From Pseudomonadota bacterium (GTDB taxonomy: Bacteria > Pseudomonadota > Alphaproteobacteria > Acetobacterales > Acetobacteraceae): a stretch of 64,000 nucleotides of DNA. Position numbers and translations under genes: made by a program. Shown here piece after piece: positions 57,797 to 64,000 of the stretch. The notes beneath the pieces were generated by a model. That model did not search any database and was not told the DNA's origin. It saw only the letters and a list, made by a program, of their open reading frames with translations. The stretch covers positions 62,001-126,000 of the forward strand of contig JAJZFB010000081.1 of assembly GCA_021805545.1 (NCBI GenBank), written 5' to 3'. Every line of letters begins with the position of its first letter. The first letter of the stretch is position 1.

Positions 57797-58723
57797 CTAT
57801 AACCCCAAAAGGCGGCGCAGTTCCGCCCCTGCCCATTCCGTGTCGTCAAGCGGAGATGTATTCCACAGCTCCAGCCTTCCGGCAAAGCCGCGCACACGCC
57901 CATCGCGCAGCAGCGCCTCCATAAAACAGCCAATACGCGCCGAGCGCCCCGGCAGCCGGGCCAGATAAACAGGCGCCGCCGTTGCCACCGCCTCGGACAC
58001 CATCGAGACGGAATCAGCCGTCACGATCAGCGCATCGGCACAGGCCAGCATACCAAAATACGGGTTCTCGCCGGTAAAATCCCAAATCCACGCCCCCAGC
58101 GGCTCCAGCGCCGCCCGCAAAATCGCCAGCTCCGCAGCGCCAGTACGGCGCGAGGGCGTAATAACCAGCCCCAAATCGCGCGCCACACCGGCAAGCTGGG
58201 CCGCCAAGGCGCTGGCTTGTTCGGGGCCAAAACGGTAGCGGCCATTATTGCCGCCCAGCAGCACCGCCGCCAAAGGCCGCTTATATGGGGCGAAAAACGG
58301 CGCCCAGGCCGCGCGCTCCGCCGCAAGCCGCGCCTGGGTTACACGGTGCAGGGCGGTACGGGTTACAATTACGTTAGGGCCGGAAATCCCATCATGCCGG
58401 GCGGCCAGCACGGCGTCGAATTTCCGCAACTCCATGCGCGGATCCTGGATGGCAACCGCCTTCACATCCGGCCCGCGCAGGCAGGCCGCCACGCGCGCCC
58501 CTGCCCCGCCGCAGCCCATAACCACCGGCGGCAAGGGTGGCGCAAACGCCTCCGCCGCCACGGCCAGGCGCGGGTTGAACCAGAGACTGGTGGGAATTCT
58601 ATCCCACGGCTTGCGGAAGCGCAGCGTGCGCAAATCGGGCGTAAAACCGGCCGCCTCGGCCAGCCCCAGCGCCTGGTTGCGCAGCCCGGCTATGTCCGTG
58701 CAAATAAGTCTGGCGGTCATCAT
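57797..58723 (-). CDS. ELM1-like (DUF1022, GT-B type) protein
   Basis: A 308-aa bacterial relative of the plant mitochondrial fission protein ELM1, a family that groups structurally with GT-B glycosyltransferases such as LpxB. Signature segments are CTDIAGLRNQALGLAEAAG, VVMGCGGAGARVAACLRG, AVLLGGNNGRYRFGPEQASALAAQLAGV, TPSRRTGAAELAILRAAL and ALIVTADSVSMVSEAVATAAPVYLARLPG. A role in transferring a sugar to a lipid or glycan is inference. The start may be either of the ATG pair at 58723/58720. The 628-aa protein gene follows 5 bp after its stop. Confidence 0.85.
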   Translation of the reverse strand: MMTARLICTDIAGLRNQALGLAEAAGFTPDLRTLRFRKPWDRIPTSLWFNPRLAVAAEAFAPPLPPVVMGCGGAGARVAACLRGPDVKAVAIQDPRMELRKFDAVLAARHDGISGPNVIVTRTALHRVTQARLAAERAAWAPFFAPYKRPLAAVLLGGNNGRYRFGPEQASALAAQLAGVARDLGLVITPSRRTGAAELAILRAALEPLGAWIWDFTGENPYFGMLACADALIVTADSVSMVSEAVATAAPVYLARLPGRSARIGCFMEALLRDGRVRGFAGRLELWNTSPLDDTEWAGAELRRLLGL

Positions 58724-58802
58724 GCACGCGGCAATGGCGGCGCGCGCCCCTGGCGTCAACCCGCCGCATTGCCAGATGCGGCAAGCCGGTTACATTACGG
58801 GT

Positions 58803-59804
58803 ATGAGTTCCGGACCCAAGCCCGTAACGCCAAACCGCCCTGCCGCCCAGGCCAGCCTGCCCGATTTCGTGCTGGCCATCCCCCCGCCCGATCTTTCGCC
58901 CTGGCTGGATGGCAATACTGGCGTGTCAGGCTTCACCATGCTCGATTCCGGCGTGGCCGGGCCGCATGTGCTGGTAATCTCGCTTATTCATGGCAATGAG
59001 TTCGCCGGGGCCATCGTGCTGGCCGAGCTTCTGGCAGCCAAATTCCGCCCCCTGCGCGGGCGGCTCACGCTGGGCTTCGCCAACCTTACCGCCTACGCCA
59101 AATTCGACCCCGCGAACCCCACCGCCGCGCGTTACGTGGACGAAGACATGAACCGCGTATGGGACGATTACCAGCTTTTCGGCGTGCGCCATTCGGTGGA
59201 GCTGGACCGCGCCCGTAAAATTCTCCCCCTGGTAAACACCGCCGATATGCTGCTGGATTTGCACACCATGCTGTGGCCCGCCGACCCCAGCCTGCTCTGC
59301 GGCGCAGGCCCGCGCGGGCGCGATCTGGCCTTCGCCATCGGTACGCCGGGCCAGGTCATCGCCGATGCCGGGCATGTGGGCGGCAAGCGGCTCATCGATT
59401 ATGGCCGCTTTACCGAAGGCGCCCAGCAGCGCGCCGCCTGTGTGCTGGTGGAAGCCGGGCCGCATTGGCACGAAAGCGCGGTGGCGCAATGCCGCGCCAC
59501 ACTGCATTCGCTTCTGCGCCATGCCGGCATGGCGCATGGCGCGCCGCCGCCCTACCCGCCTTCATTCGCGCAGGTGGTGCGAACCATTACGGCACGCAGC
59601 AACCGCTTCCAGTTTGTACACCCTTTTCGCGGCGGCCAAATCATACGCCGCGCGGGCACGGTCATTGCCTTCGATGGCGAGCATGAAGTGGTAACACCCG
59701 AGGATAATATGATGCTGGTCATGCCCAGCCTGCGCGTCAGCCACGGGCAAACAGCCGTAAGGCTGGCAAGGCTGGAAAAAAATTACGGCAAGACGCAAAC
59801 ATAG
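58803..59804 (+). CDS. Succinylglutamate desuccinylase/aspartoacylase-like zinc hydrolase
   Basis: A 333-aa M14-like zinc amidohydrolase. The metal ligands are H63 and E66 (LIHGNEFAGAIVLAELLA) and H154 (LLDLHTMLWPAD). The substrate arginine/asparagine region is VDEDMNRVWDD. The C-terminal beta domain (PFRGGQIIRRAGTVIAFDGEHEVVTPEDNMMLVMPS) is typical. The ORF track extends 185 codons upstream over the ELM1-like gene; the ATG at 58803 is the natural start and leaves a 79-bp divergent gap. The substrate (N-acyl amino acid or related) is unknown. Confidence 0.88.
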   Translation: MSSGPKPVTPNRPAAQASLPDFVLAIPPPDLSPWLDGNTGVSGFTMLDSGVAGPHVLVISLIHGNEFAGAIVLAELLAAKFRPLRGRLTLGFANLTAYAKFDPANPTAARYVDEDMNRVWDDYQLFGVRHSVELDRARKILPLVNTADMLLDLHTMLWPADPSLLCGAGPRGRDLAFAIGTPGQVIADAGHVGGKRLIDYGRFTEGAQQRAACVLVEAGPHWHESAVAQCRATLHSLLRHAGMAHGAPPPYPPSFAQVVRTITARSNRFQFVHPFRGGQIIRRAGTVIAFDGEHEVVTPEDNMMLVMPSLRVSHGQTAVRLARLEKNYGKTQT

Positions 59805-59873
59805 CAGCCAGGCCAAATCCGCCGCGTAAAATCACAGAGGCCGCGGCCCCACAGTACACAAGGTGCCATCCGC

Positions 59874-60776
59874 ATGTCCGCCAATAACAGCACCGCGCGG
59901 CAAGCCGTCATTATTCTTGGCATGCATCGCAGCGGCACCTCGGCGCTTGCCGGCGCGCTGGTGCGGCTGGGGCTGGTGCCGCCACGCACCAAATTGGCCA
60001 ATGCTGACGATAATCCCCAAGGGTTTTACGAATCGCAGCGCATTGCCGACCGCAATTGCGAGATTCTGGCCGCCGGGCAATGCGCCTGGAATGCCTGCTT
60101 CACGCTGGACCCGGCAGAACTGCAAGCCAGAATGGGAGATTCGCTGAACGATGAATTATACCAAATCCTGCATGCGGAATTTGGCAGCCACAATTCCTTC
60201 GTGCTGAAAGATCCGCGCCTATGCCTGCTTCTGCCGCTTTGGTACCCCGGCCTCGCGCGGCTGTCCTCCAGCCAGCATGTTCTGCTCATCATGCGCCACC
60301 CGGCCGAGGTTGCCCGCTCGCACGAGGCACGGGGCGGGCACCCGGAACATGAAACGCTGCTGAACTGGCTGCACCACATGCTGGAAGCCGAAAACATGAC
60401 CCGCACCCTGCCCCGCACGGTGTTGCTGTACGAAGATTTGTTGCGGGACTGGCGCAAAACCATAACCCGCGCGCTGCGCACCGCCGGAATCGCCCCGCCG
60501 CGCACGCTGGAGCAAGCCAGTGCTGAAATCGATCAATTCATTTCGCCCGCAATGCGCCATCATTGCGCCACGGCGGAAGGCGCGCGCATCGGCCCGGACC
60601 ACCTGGCGCCACTGCTGGATACAAGCTGGCGCGCTTTGCGCGTGCTGGCAGAGCAGCCGCAGGATTCAGCCGCGCGTGAAGCCTTGAACAATGCCCGGCA
60701 TAATTTTCTGCATATACGCCACGCCATGGTCCGCCAGGGTGTCACAATCACCCTGCCCCCGGCTCTAAATAAATGA
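59874..60776 (+). CDS. Sulfotransferase family protein
   Basis: A 300-aa cytosolic-type sulfotransferase domain protein. The 5'-phosphosulfate-binding loop is ILGMHRSGTSALAGALV (residues ~14-30), a Ser/Arg interaction site is VLKDPRLCLLLPLW, and the 3'-phosphate motif is LLIMRHPAEVARSHEARGG. It uses PAPS to sulfate an unknown acceptor, plausibly a glycan made by the neighbouring glycosyltransferases. An aaggtg ribosome site lies 8 nt before the ATG. No PAPS-synthesis genes are nearby. Confidence 0.88.
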   Translation: MSANNSTARQAVIILGMHRSGTSALAGALVRLGLVPPRTKLANADDNPQGFYESQRIADRNCEILAAGQCAWNACFTLDPAELQARMGDSLNDELYQILHAEFGSHNSFVLKDPRLCLLLPLWYPGLARLSSSQHVLLIMRHPAEVARSHEARGGHPEHETLLNWLHHMLEAENMTRTLPRTVLLYEDLLRDWRKTITRALRTAGIAPPRTLEQASAEIDQFISPAMRHHCATAEGARIGPDHLAPLLDTSWRALRVLAEQPQDSAAREALNNARHNFLHIRHAMVRQGVTITLPPALNK

Positions 60777-60782
60777 CATAGA

Positions 60783-60808
60783 GCGCGATTCAGACGTTCG
60801 AATCGCGC
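60783..60808. terminator. Hairpin between the sulfotransferase and inositol monophosphatase genes
   Basis: The perfect 9-bp arms gcgcgattc/gaatcgcgc with an 8-nt loop lie in the gap between convergent genes. On the minus strand it is followed by a T-rich stretch (tctatgtcatttattta), and on the plus strand by gcaaagcg, so it fits termination of the minus-strand unit better. Confidence 0.6.
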
Positions 60809-60837
60809 GCAAAGCGAACGCATCTCAAGTCATCGCG

Positions 60838-61656
60838 CTAACGCAGTAGCGCATCCGCCAGTTTTTCCCAGCTTGCCGCATCTGGGGCCAGCAGCAACCC
60901 GCCGCTGGTATGGCAGGGGCTGTAGGCCGAGCCATCAAAATGCCGCGCATAGCCGCCCGCCTCGCGGTGCAGCAGCACACCCGCCGCATGGTCCCAAGGC
61001 AGCAGCTTGCGGAACATCTGCACATGGCAATGCCCGCCCGCCAGCATGCGGTACTGGTGTGCGGCGCAGCGGTAATCGGTCACGGCCGCCAGCCTGTCCA
61101 GCCGGTGCAGAACATGAGAGCGCAACGGCTCATCCATGAAGCGCCAGGACATGGAACCCACCATCTGCCGCACCGGCACAGGCGCCGCCACGCGCAGGCG
61201 CCGCTCGCGCCCATCCGCCGCGCGCAAAAACGCGCCATGCCCGGCCAGCGCATAGGCGCAATCATCGCCGAACGGGTCGAAGATGAACCCGGCCAGAATT
61301 TCGTTTTCCTCAACCAGCGCGGCCATCACGCCAAATAGCGGCAGCTCGGCGGCAAAATTGGCGGTGCCGTCAATCGGGTCCAGCACCCATACGCGCCCTG
61401 GCGCGGCCAGCCGCTCTATGCGTGCCGCCCCTGCCGCCACGGCCTCTTCGCCAATCACGTCATCGCCGGGAAAAAGCCTGTTCAGCCCCGCGTGCAGGGC
61501 CGCCTCGGCGGCCTCATCCGCCACCGTCACCGGGTCCAGCGGCCCCGCCTTGGTGCGCACATCGCCCGCGCCCAGCTTCTTGAAGCGCGGCAGGATTTCC
61601 GCCCGTGCCACATCGCGCAGCAAGGCAATAACGCGGCTGACATCCTCCGGCGTCAT
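60838..61656 (-). CDS. Inositol monophosphatase family protein
   Basis: A 272-aa Mg-dependent, Li-sensitive phosphatase. Metal-binding motifs are DPVTVADEAAE, GEEAVAAGA, VWVLDPIDGTANFAAELPLFGVMAAL and the second signature LPWDHAAGVLLHREAGG. The substrate could be inositol-1-phosphate, histidinol phosphate or 3'-phosphoadenosine 5'-phosphate. The last is notable beside a sulfotransferase, which releases PAP, but family sequence cannot decide. The start overlaps the hflX stop by 4 bp. Confidence 0.88.
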   Translation of the reverse strand: MTPEDVSRVIALLRDVARAEILPRFKKLGAGDVRTKAGPLDPVTVADEAAEAALHAGLNRLFPGDDVIGEEAVAAGAARIERLAAPGRVWVLDPIDGTANFAAELPLFGVMAALVEENEILAGFIFDPFGDDCAYALAGHGAFLRAADGRERRLRVAAPVPVRQMVGSMSWRFMDEPLRSHVLHRLDRLAAVTDYRCAAHQYRMLAGGHCHVQMFRKLLPWDHAAGVLLHREAGGYARHFDGSAYSPCHTSGGLLLAPDAASWEKLADALLR

Positions 61657-62933
61657 AACGCCTCAAACCGTGCCTTGTCGGCACTGGAAATCCGCAAGCG
61701 CAGCTTCACCACATGCTCGCCATCCTCGCGGTGCAGCACCTCGCCATGGCGGTAGGCCCAGGCCAGGCGCGCGCCATCGGCCACGGGAATTTCCACCTCC
61801 ACCAGTTCCAGCCTTGCTGCCAGCCTGGCATCCATTACCGCCAGCAAGCGCGGCAAACCCTCGCCGGTAAGCGCGGAAACGGCAACGCCCTCGGCCTGCA
61901 CCACATGCTCCACGCCGCCCAGCACATCGGCCTTGTTCAGCACTTCCAGCGTGCGGGCGGGCCAATCCTCATCCAGCGCGCCATCCTTGGCCATGCGCGC
62001 CAGCACGTTACGCACATCGGCTTCCTGCGCCTCGGTATCGGGGTGCGAAATATCGCGCACATGCAGCAGCAAATCGGCTTCCGCCACCTCTTCCAGCGTG
62101 GCGCGGAAGGCGGCCACCAGCTGGGTTGGCAATTCAGAAATAAACCCCACAGTGTCGGAGAGAATAATCTGCCGGCCAGAGGGCAGCGTCAGCCCGCGCA
62201 TGGCCGGGTCCAGCGTGGCGAAGAGCTGGTCCTCGGCCATTACCGTGGCGCCGGTAAGCGCATTAAACAAGGTGGACTTGCCCGCATTGGTGTACCCCAC
62301 CAGTGCCACAATGGGGTATGGCACACGCTTGCGCGCGCCGCGGTGCAGCCCGCGCGTGCGGCGCACCTCCTCCAGCTCCGCCTTCAGCCGCACAATGCGG
62401 TCGCCAATCAGGCGCCGGTCGGCCTCAATCTGCGTCTCGCCCGGCCCGCCCAAAAAGCCGAAGCCACCGCGCTGGCGCTCCAAATGGGTCCAGGACCGCA
62501 CCAGGCGCGAGCGCTGATACTCCAGATGCGCCAGCTCCACCTGCAACGCGCCCTCGCGCGTGCGGGCGCGGGCGCCGAAAATATCCAAAATCAGTCCGGT
62601 GCGGTCAATCACCTTCACGCCCCAGGCTTTTTCCAGGTTGCGCTGCTGCACCGGCGTCAGCGCGGCATCCACCACCGCCACATCCACCTCCGCCTCGTGC
62701 AGAAGCGGCGCTTCCATCTCCACCTGCCCCTTGCCGAACAGCGTGGCCGGCGTAACGGCGCGCAACGGGAAGATGCGCTCGCGCACCACCACAAGCCCGA
62801 TGGACGAAGCCAGCCCAACGGCCTCGGCCAAGCGTGCCTCAGCCGGGCGTAACCGCCCCTCGGCATGGGCGGCCTGTTTGTCCCAGGGTAATAAAATGGC
62901 GGCGCGCGAAGGCGCTGGTGCGGTTTCTCTCAT
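61653..62933 (-). CDS. hflX: Ribosome-splitting GTPase HflX
   Basis: A GTPase that rescues or splits stalled ribosomes under stress. The N-terminal HflX domain (TLFGKGQVEMEAPLLHEAEVDVAVVDAALTPVQQRNLEKAWGVKVIDRTGLILDIFGARARTREGALQVELAHLEYQRSRLVRSWTHLERQRGGFGFLGGPGETQIEADRR) is complete. The G domain has VGYTNAGKSTLFNAL, LSDTVGFI and LNKADV. The 426-aa length is normal. It lies 19 bp after hfq, the classical hfq-hflX order. Confidence 0.96.
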   Translation of the reverse strand: MRETAPAPSRAAILLPWDKQAAHAEGRLRPAEARLAEAVGLASSIGLVVVRERIFPLRAVTPATLFGKGQVEMEAPLLHEAEVDVAVVDAALTPVQQRNLEKAWGVKVIDRTGLILDIFGARARTREGALQVELAHLEYQRSRLVRSWTHLERQRGGFGFLGGPGETQIEADRRLIGDRIVRLKAELEEVRRTRGLHRGARKRVPYPIVALVGYTNAGKSTLFNALTGATVMAEDQLFATLDPAMRGLTLPSGRQIILSDTVGFISELPTQLVAAFRATLEEVAEADLLLHVRDISHPDTEAQEADVRNVLARMAKDGALDEDWPARTLEVLNKADVLGGVEHVVQAEGVAVSALTGEGLPRLLAVMDARLAARLELVEVEIPVADGARLAWAYRHGEVLHREDGEHVVKLRLRISSADKARFEAL

Positions 62934-62952
62934 GCCCGCACGGCCGCCTCGC

Positions 62953-63279
62953 TCAATCCTGCTCCGGGTCGTATTGCGGCTCGGGCTGGCGGCTCAGGGT
63001 CAGCTTGCCGCCATTCTCGGCCTGCGGCGGCGCCGCACCCTCGGCGCGCGAGGCATCGAACAGCATAATCGGCGCGCCCGGCATCACGGTGGAAATGGCG
63101 TGCTTGTAAACAAGCTGCGTATGCCCATCGCGGCGCAGCAGGACGGAGAAATTATCGAACCAGGTAATAACGCCCTGCAGTTTGACGCCATTCACCAGAA
63201 ACACCGTGACCGGTGTTTTGCTCTTGCGAACATGGTTGAGGAACACGTCCTGCACATTCTGCGATTTTTCGTTGGCCAC
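62953..63279 (-). CDS. hfq: RNA chaperone Hfq
   Basis: Hexameric Sm-like RNA chaperone for small RNA regulation. The Sm1 motif is [37 protein letters not shown] and Sm2 is [13 protein letters not shown]. The 108-aa length includes a C-terminal tail ([28 protein letters not shown]) of about 30 residues. It is followed by hflX. A 12-bp direct repeat lies about 40 bp upstream. Confidence 0.96.
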   Translation of the reverse strand: MANEKSQNVQDVFLNHVRKSKTPVTVFLVNGVKLQGVITWFDNFSVLLRRDGHTQLVYKHAISTVMPGAPIMLFDASRAEGAAPPQAENGGKLTLSRQPEPQYDPEQD

Positions 63280-63319
63280 GGCGGCATCCTTGTTTTTGTC
63301 ACCCTGGAATGGGCGATGT

Positions 63320-63344
63320 TTGAGTTAATCTTTTGAGTTAATCT
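63320..63344. repeat. 12-bp direct repeat upstream of hfq
   Basis: Two exact copies of ttgagttaatct with a 13-bp period lie 41 bp upstream of the hfq start, in a locally AT-rich stretch. They could be part of a promoter or regulator site; no matching -10 element is convincing. Confidence 0.6.
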
Positions 63345-63462
63345 AGCGTAAAAATCCAAGTTTCAAGCAGCTGCGTGGCGCGCGCCGCCGCCTTACCTTC
63401 TACACCAAAATTGTGCAGTGCGGCAATAACACCCCCTATCGCCGCATCGCACGGGCGCCAGC

Positions 63463-64000
63463 TTAAAAAATTCCCGACACGGCAAAAGAGCCAAATTCGT
63501 GTACAGCCCCGGTCTCGTTATGGAAGCGGCTGGTCTGGAACACCTGCGTGTAGCTAAAGCGCAGCCCGTGCCAGATAATGGCCGCCCCAACCTCGAATGT
63601 GCCAACCACATGGCTGACCGGCACATTCCGGCTGTCCTGGAAGTCAGAGCCTTGCAGCACCTCGTCGTAACCAACGAATTTGGAAGCCGCGGAAGCAAAT
63701 AAATACCAGGCGAAGGGCTGAACCACCTTATAGGCATCGCCGCCATAGGCTGAGGGCGCGAGCAGCGGCGGGCCGTAATCGGATTGCAGCCCGCTGCCAA
63801 TGCGCAACCCCAAGGCTGGCTGCACGTAAACGGCGGTAAGCCCGGCCATGCCGGAAATCTGCGGCAGCATATCCGTCTCCAGCCCGCCTATATGGCCGAG
63901 CGGTACGCGCCATATATGCGCGCCGAGGAAGTCCAGCGCTGGTTCAGAGGGAAGCTGATAAGCCCAGCCATGCGTACCCTTCTGGCCGATCACCGCATGA
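63463..64000 (-). CDS. LpxR-type lipid A deacylase family protein (N-terminus outside window)
   Basis: The C-terminal ~178 residues of an LpxR/DUF2219 outer-membrane beta-barrel. Family features are GWAYQLPSEPALDFLGAHIWRV, TDMLPQISGMAGLTAVYVQPALGLRIGSGLQSDYGPPLLAPS, FAWYLFASAASKFVGYDEVLQGSDFQDSRNVP and the closing FSYTQVFQTSRFHNETGAVHEFGSFAVSGIF, ending in Phe as outer-membrane proteins do. Known LpxR removes the 3'-acyloxyacyl group of lipid A. The catalytic residues lie in the N-terminal part outside this window, so activity cannot be judged. The frame is open to the window edge. Confidence 0.85.
   Translation of the reverse strand, partial: HAVIGQKGTHGWAYQLPSEPALDFLGAHIWRVPLGHIGGLETDMLPQISGMAGLTAVYVQPALGLRIGSGLQSDYGPPLLAPSAYGGDAYKVVQPFAWYLFASAASKFVGYDEVLQGSDFQDSRNVPVSHVVGTFEVGAAIIWHGLRFSYTQVFQTSRFHNETGAVHEFGSFAVSGIF

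Noticed and set aside
58248-58802. N-terminal extension of the aspartoacylase-like ORF
   Set aside because: It overlaps the well-supported ELM1-like gene on the other strand. The family fold starts near the ATG at 58803.
61713-62852. 379-aa ORF antisense to hflX
   Set aside because: A shadow of hflX, whose G motifs are intact.

Overview
The window is a stretch of chromosomal, mostly housekeeping DNA from a high-GC alphaproteobacterium. By gene content it most resembles the Acetobacteraceae within Rhodospirillales. The clues are the order ptsP - rodZ-like - ispG - hisS - prfA - prmC - DUF4167, a hopanoid transporter (hpnN), DUF3297, a long omega subunit encoded just upstream of a bifunctional Rsh gene, and pal-cpoB-tilS-ftsH. 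The family placement is inference from gene content, not from a phylogeny. Genes are tightly packed and many junctions are 4-bp stop/start overlaps (ATGA or TTGA), so translational coupling is the main organising principle.

Layout. 1-9.36 kb (+): partial nitronate monooxygenase, ptsP, rodZ-like, ispG, then hisS-prfA-prmC and DUF4167. 9.5-19.4 kb (-): pnp, Mpo1/DUF962, GNAT, gpt, nadK with a nitrilase-family amidase, and a GtrB-like glycosyltransferase with two tandem paralogous polytopic proteins. 19.5-21.8 kb (-): lepB-rnc-era. 22.0-25.7 kb: a decayed second lepB fragment, dacA-DUF3297 (+), a flavin reductase and a degenerate GGDEF protein (-). 25.8-29.5 kb (-): folK, and the stringent-response block rpoZ-rsh-acpS. 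29.6-30.8 kb (+): NYN-domain nuclease plus family-5 uracil-DNA glycosylase. 30.8-32.2 kb (-): dapA-smpB. 32.3-35.5 kb (+): slt-pgpA-pncC-panB. 35.6-40.4 kb (-): pal-cpoB-tilS-ftsH. 40.7-44.8 kb (+): pheS-pheT and a frameshifted TMEM175-like channel. 44.8-47.9 kb (-): YggT, hpnN and a ribbon-helix-helix protein.

48.1-52.9 kb (+): tRNA-Ala(CGC), rsmB, rpe, heparinase II/III-like, galE. 52.9-54.1 kb (-): a solitary cytochrome P450. 54.3-60.8 kb is an envelope/carbohydrate-flavoured block: a GT4 glycosyltransferase with a CreA-family protein (+), an ELM1-like (GT-B-type) protein with a large uncharacterised repeat protein (-), then an aspartoacylase-like protein and a sulfotransferase (+). 60.8-63.3 kb (-): hfq-hflX-inositol monophosphatase. 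The window ends in the C-terminal half of an LpxR-type lipid A deacylase (-).

No phage, transposase, CRISPR array or classical defence system is visible. The candidates for undescribed biology are: (i) the ELM1-like/628-aa repeat-protein operon and its glycan-modifying neighbours; (ii) the GtrB-plus-two-paralogues operon; (iii) the NYN nuclease/uracil-DNA glycosylase pair behind an 18-bp palindrome; and (iv) several nucleotide-scale signals: an intrinsic terminator ending 12 nt before hisS, a lepB relic, a homopolymer frameshift in the TMEM175 gene, a REP-like palindrome between panB and ftsH, and an rsmB start 13 nt after a tRNA.
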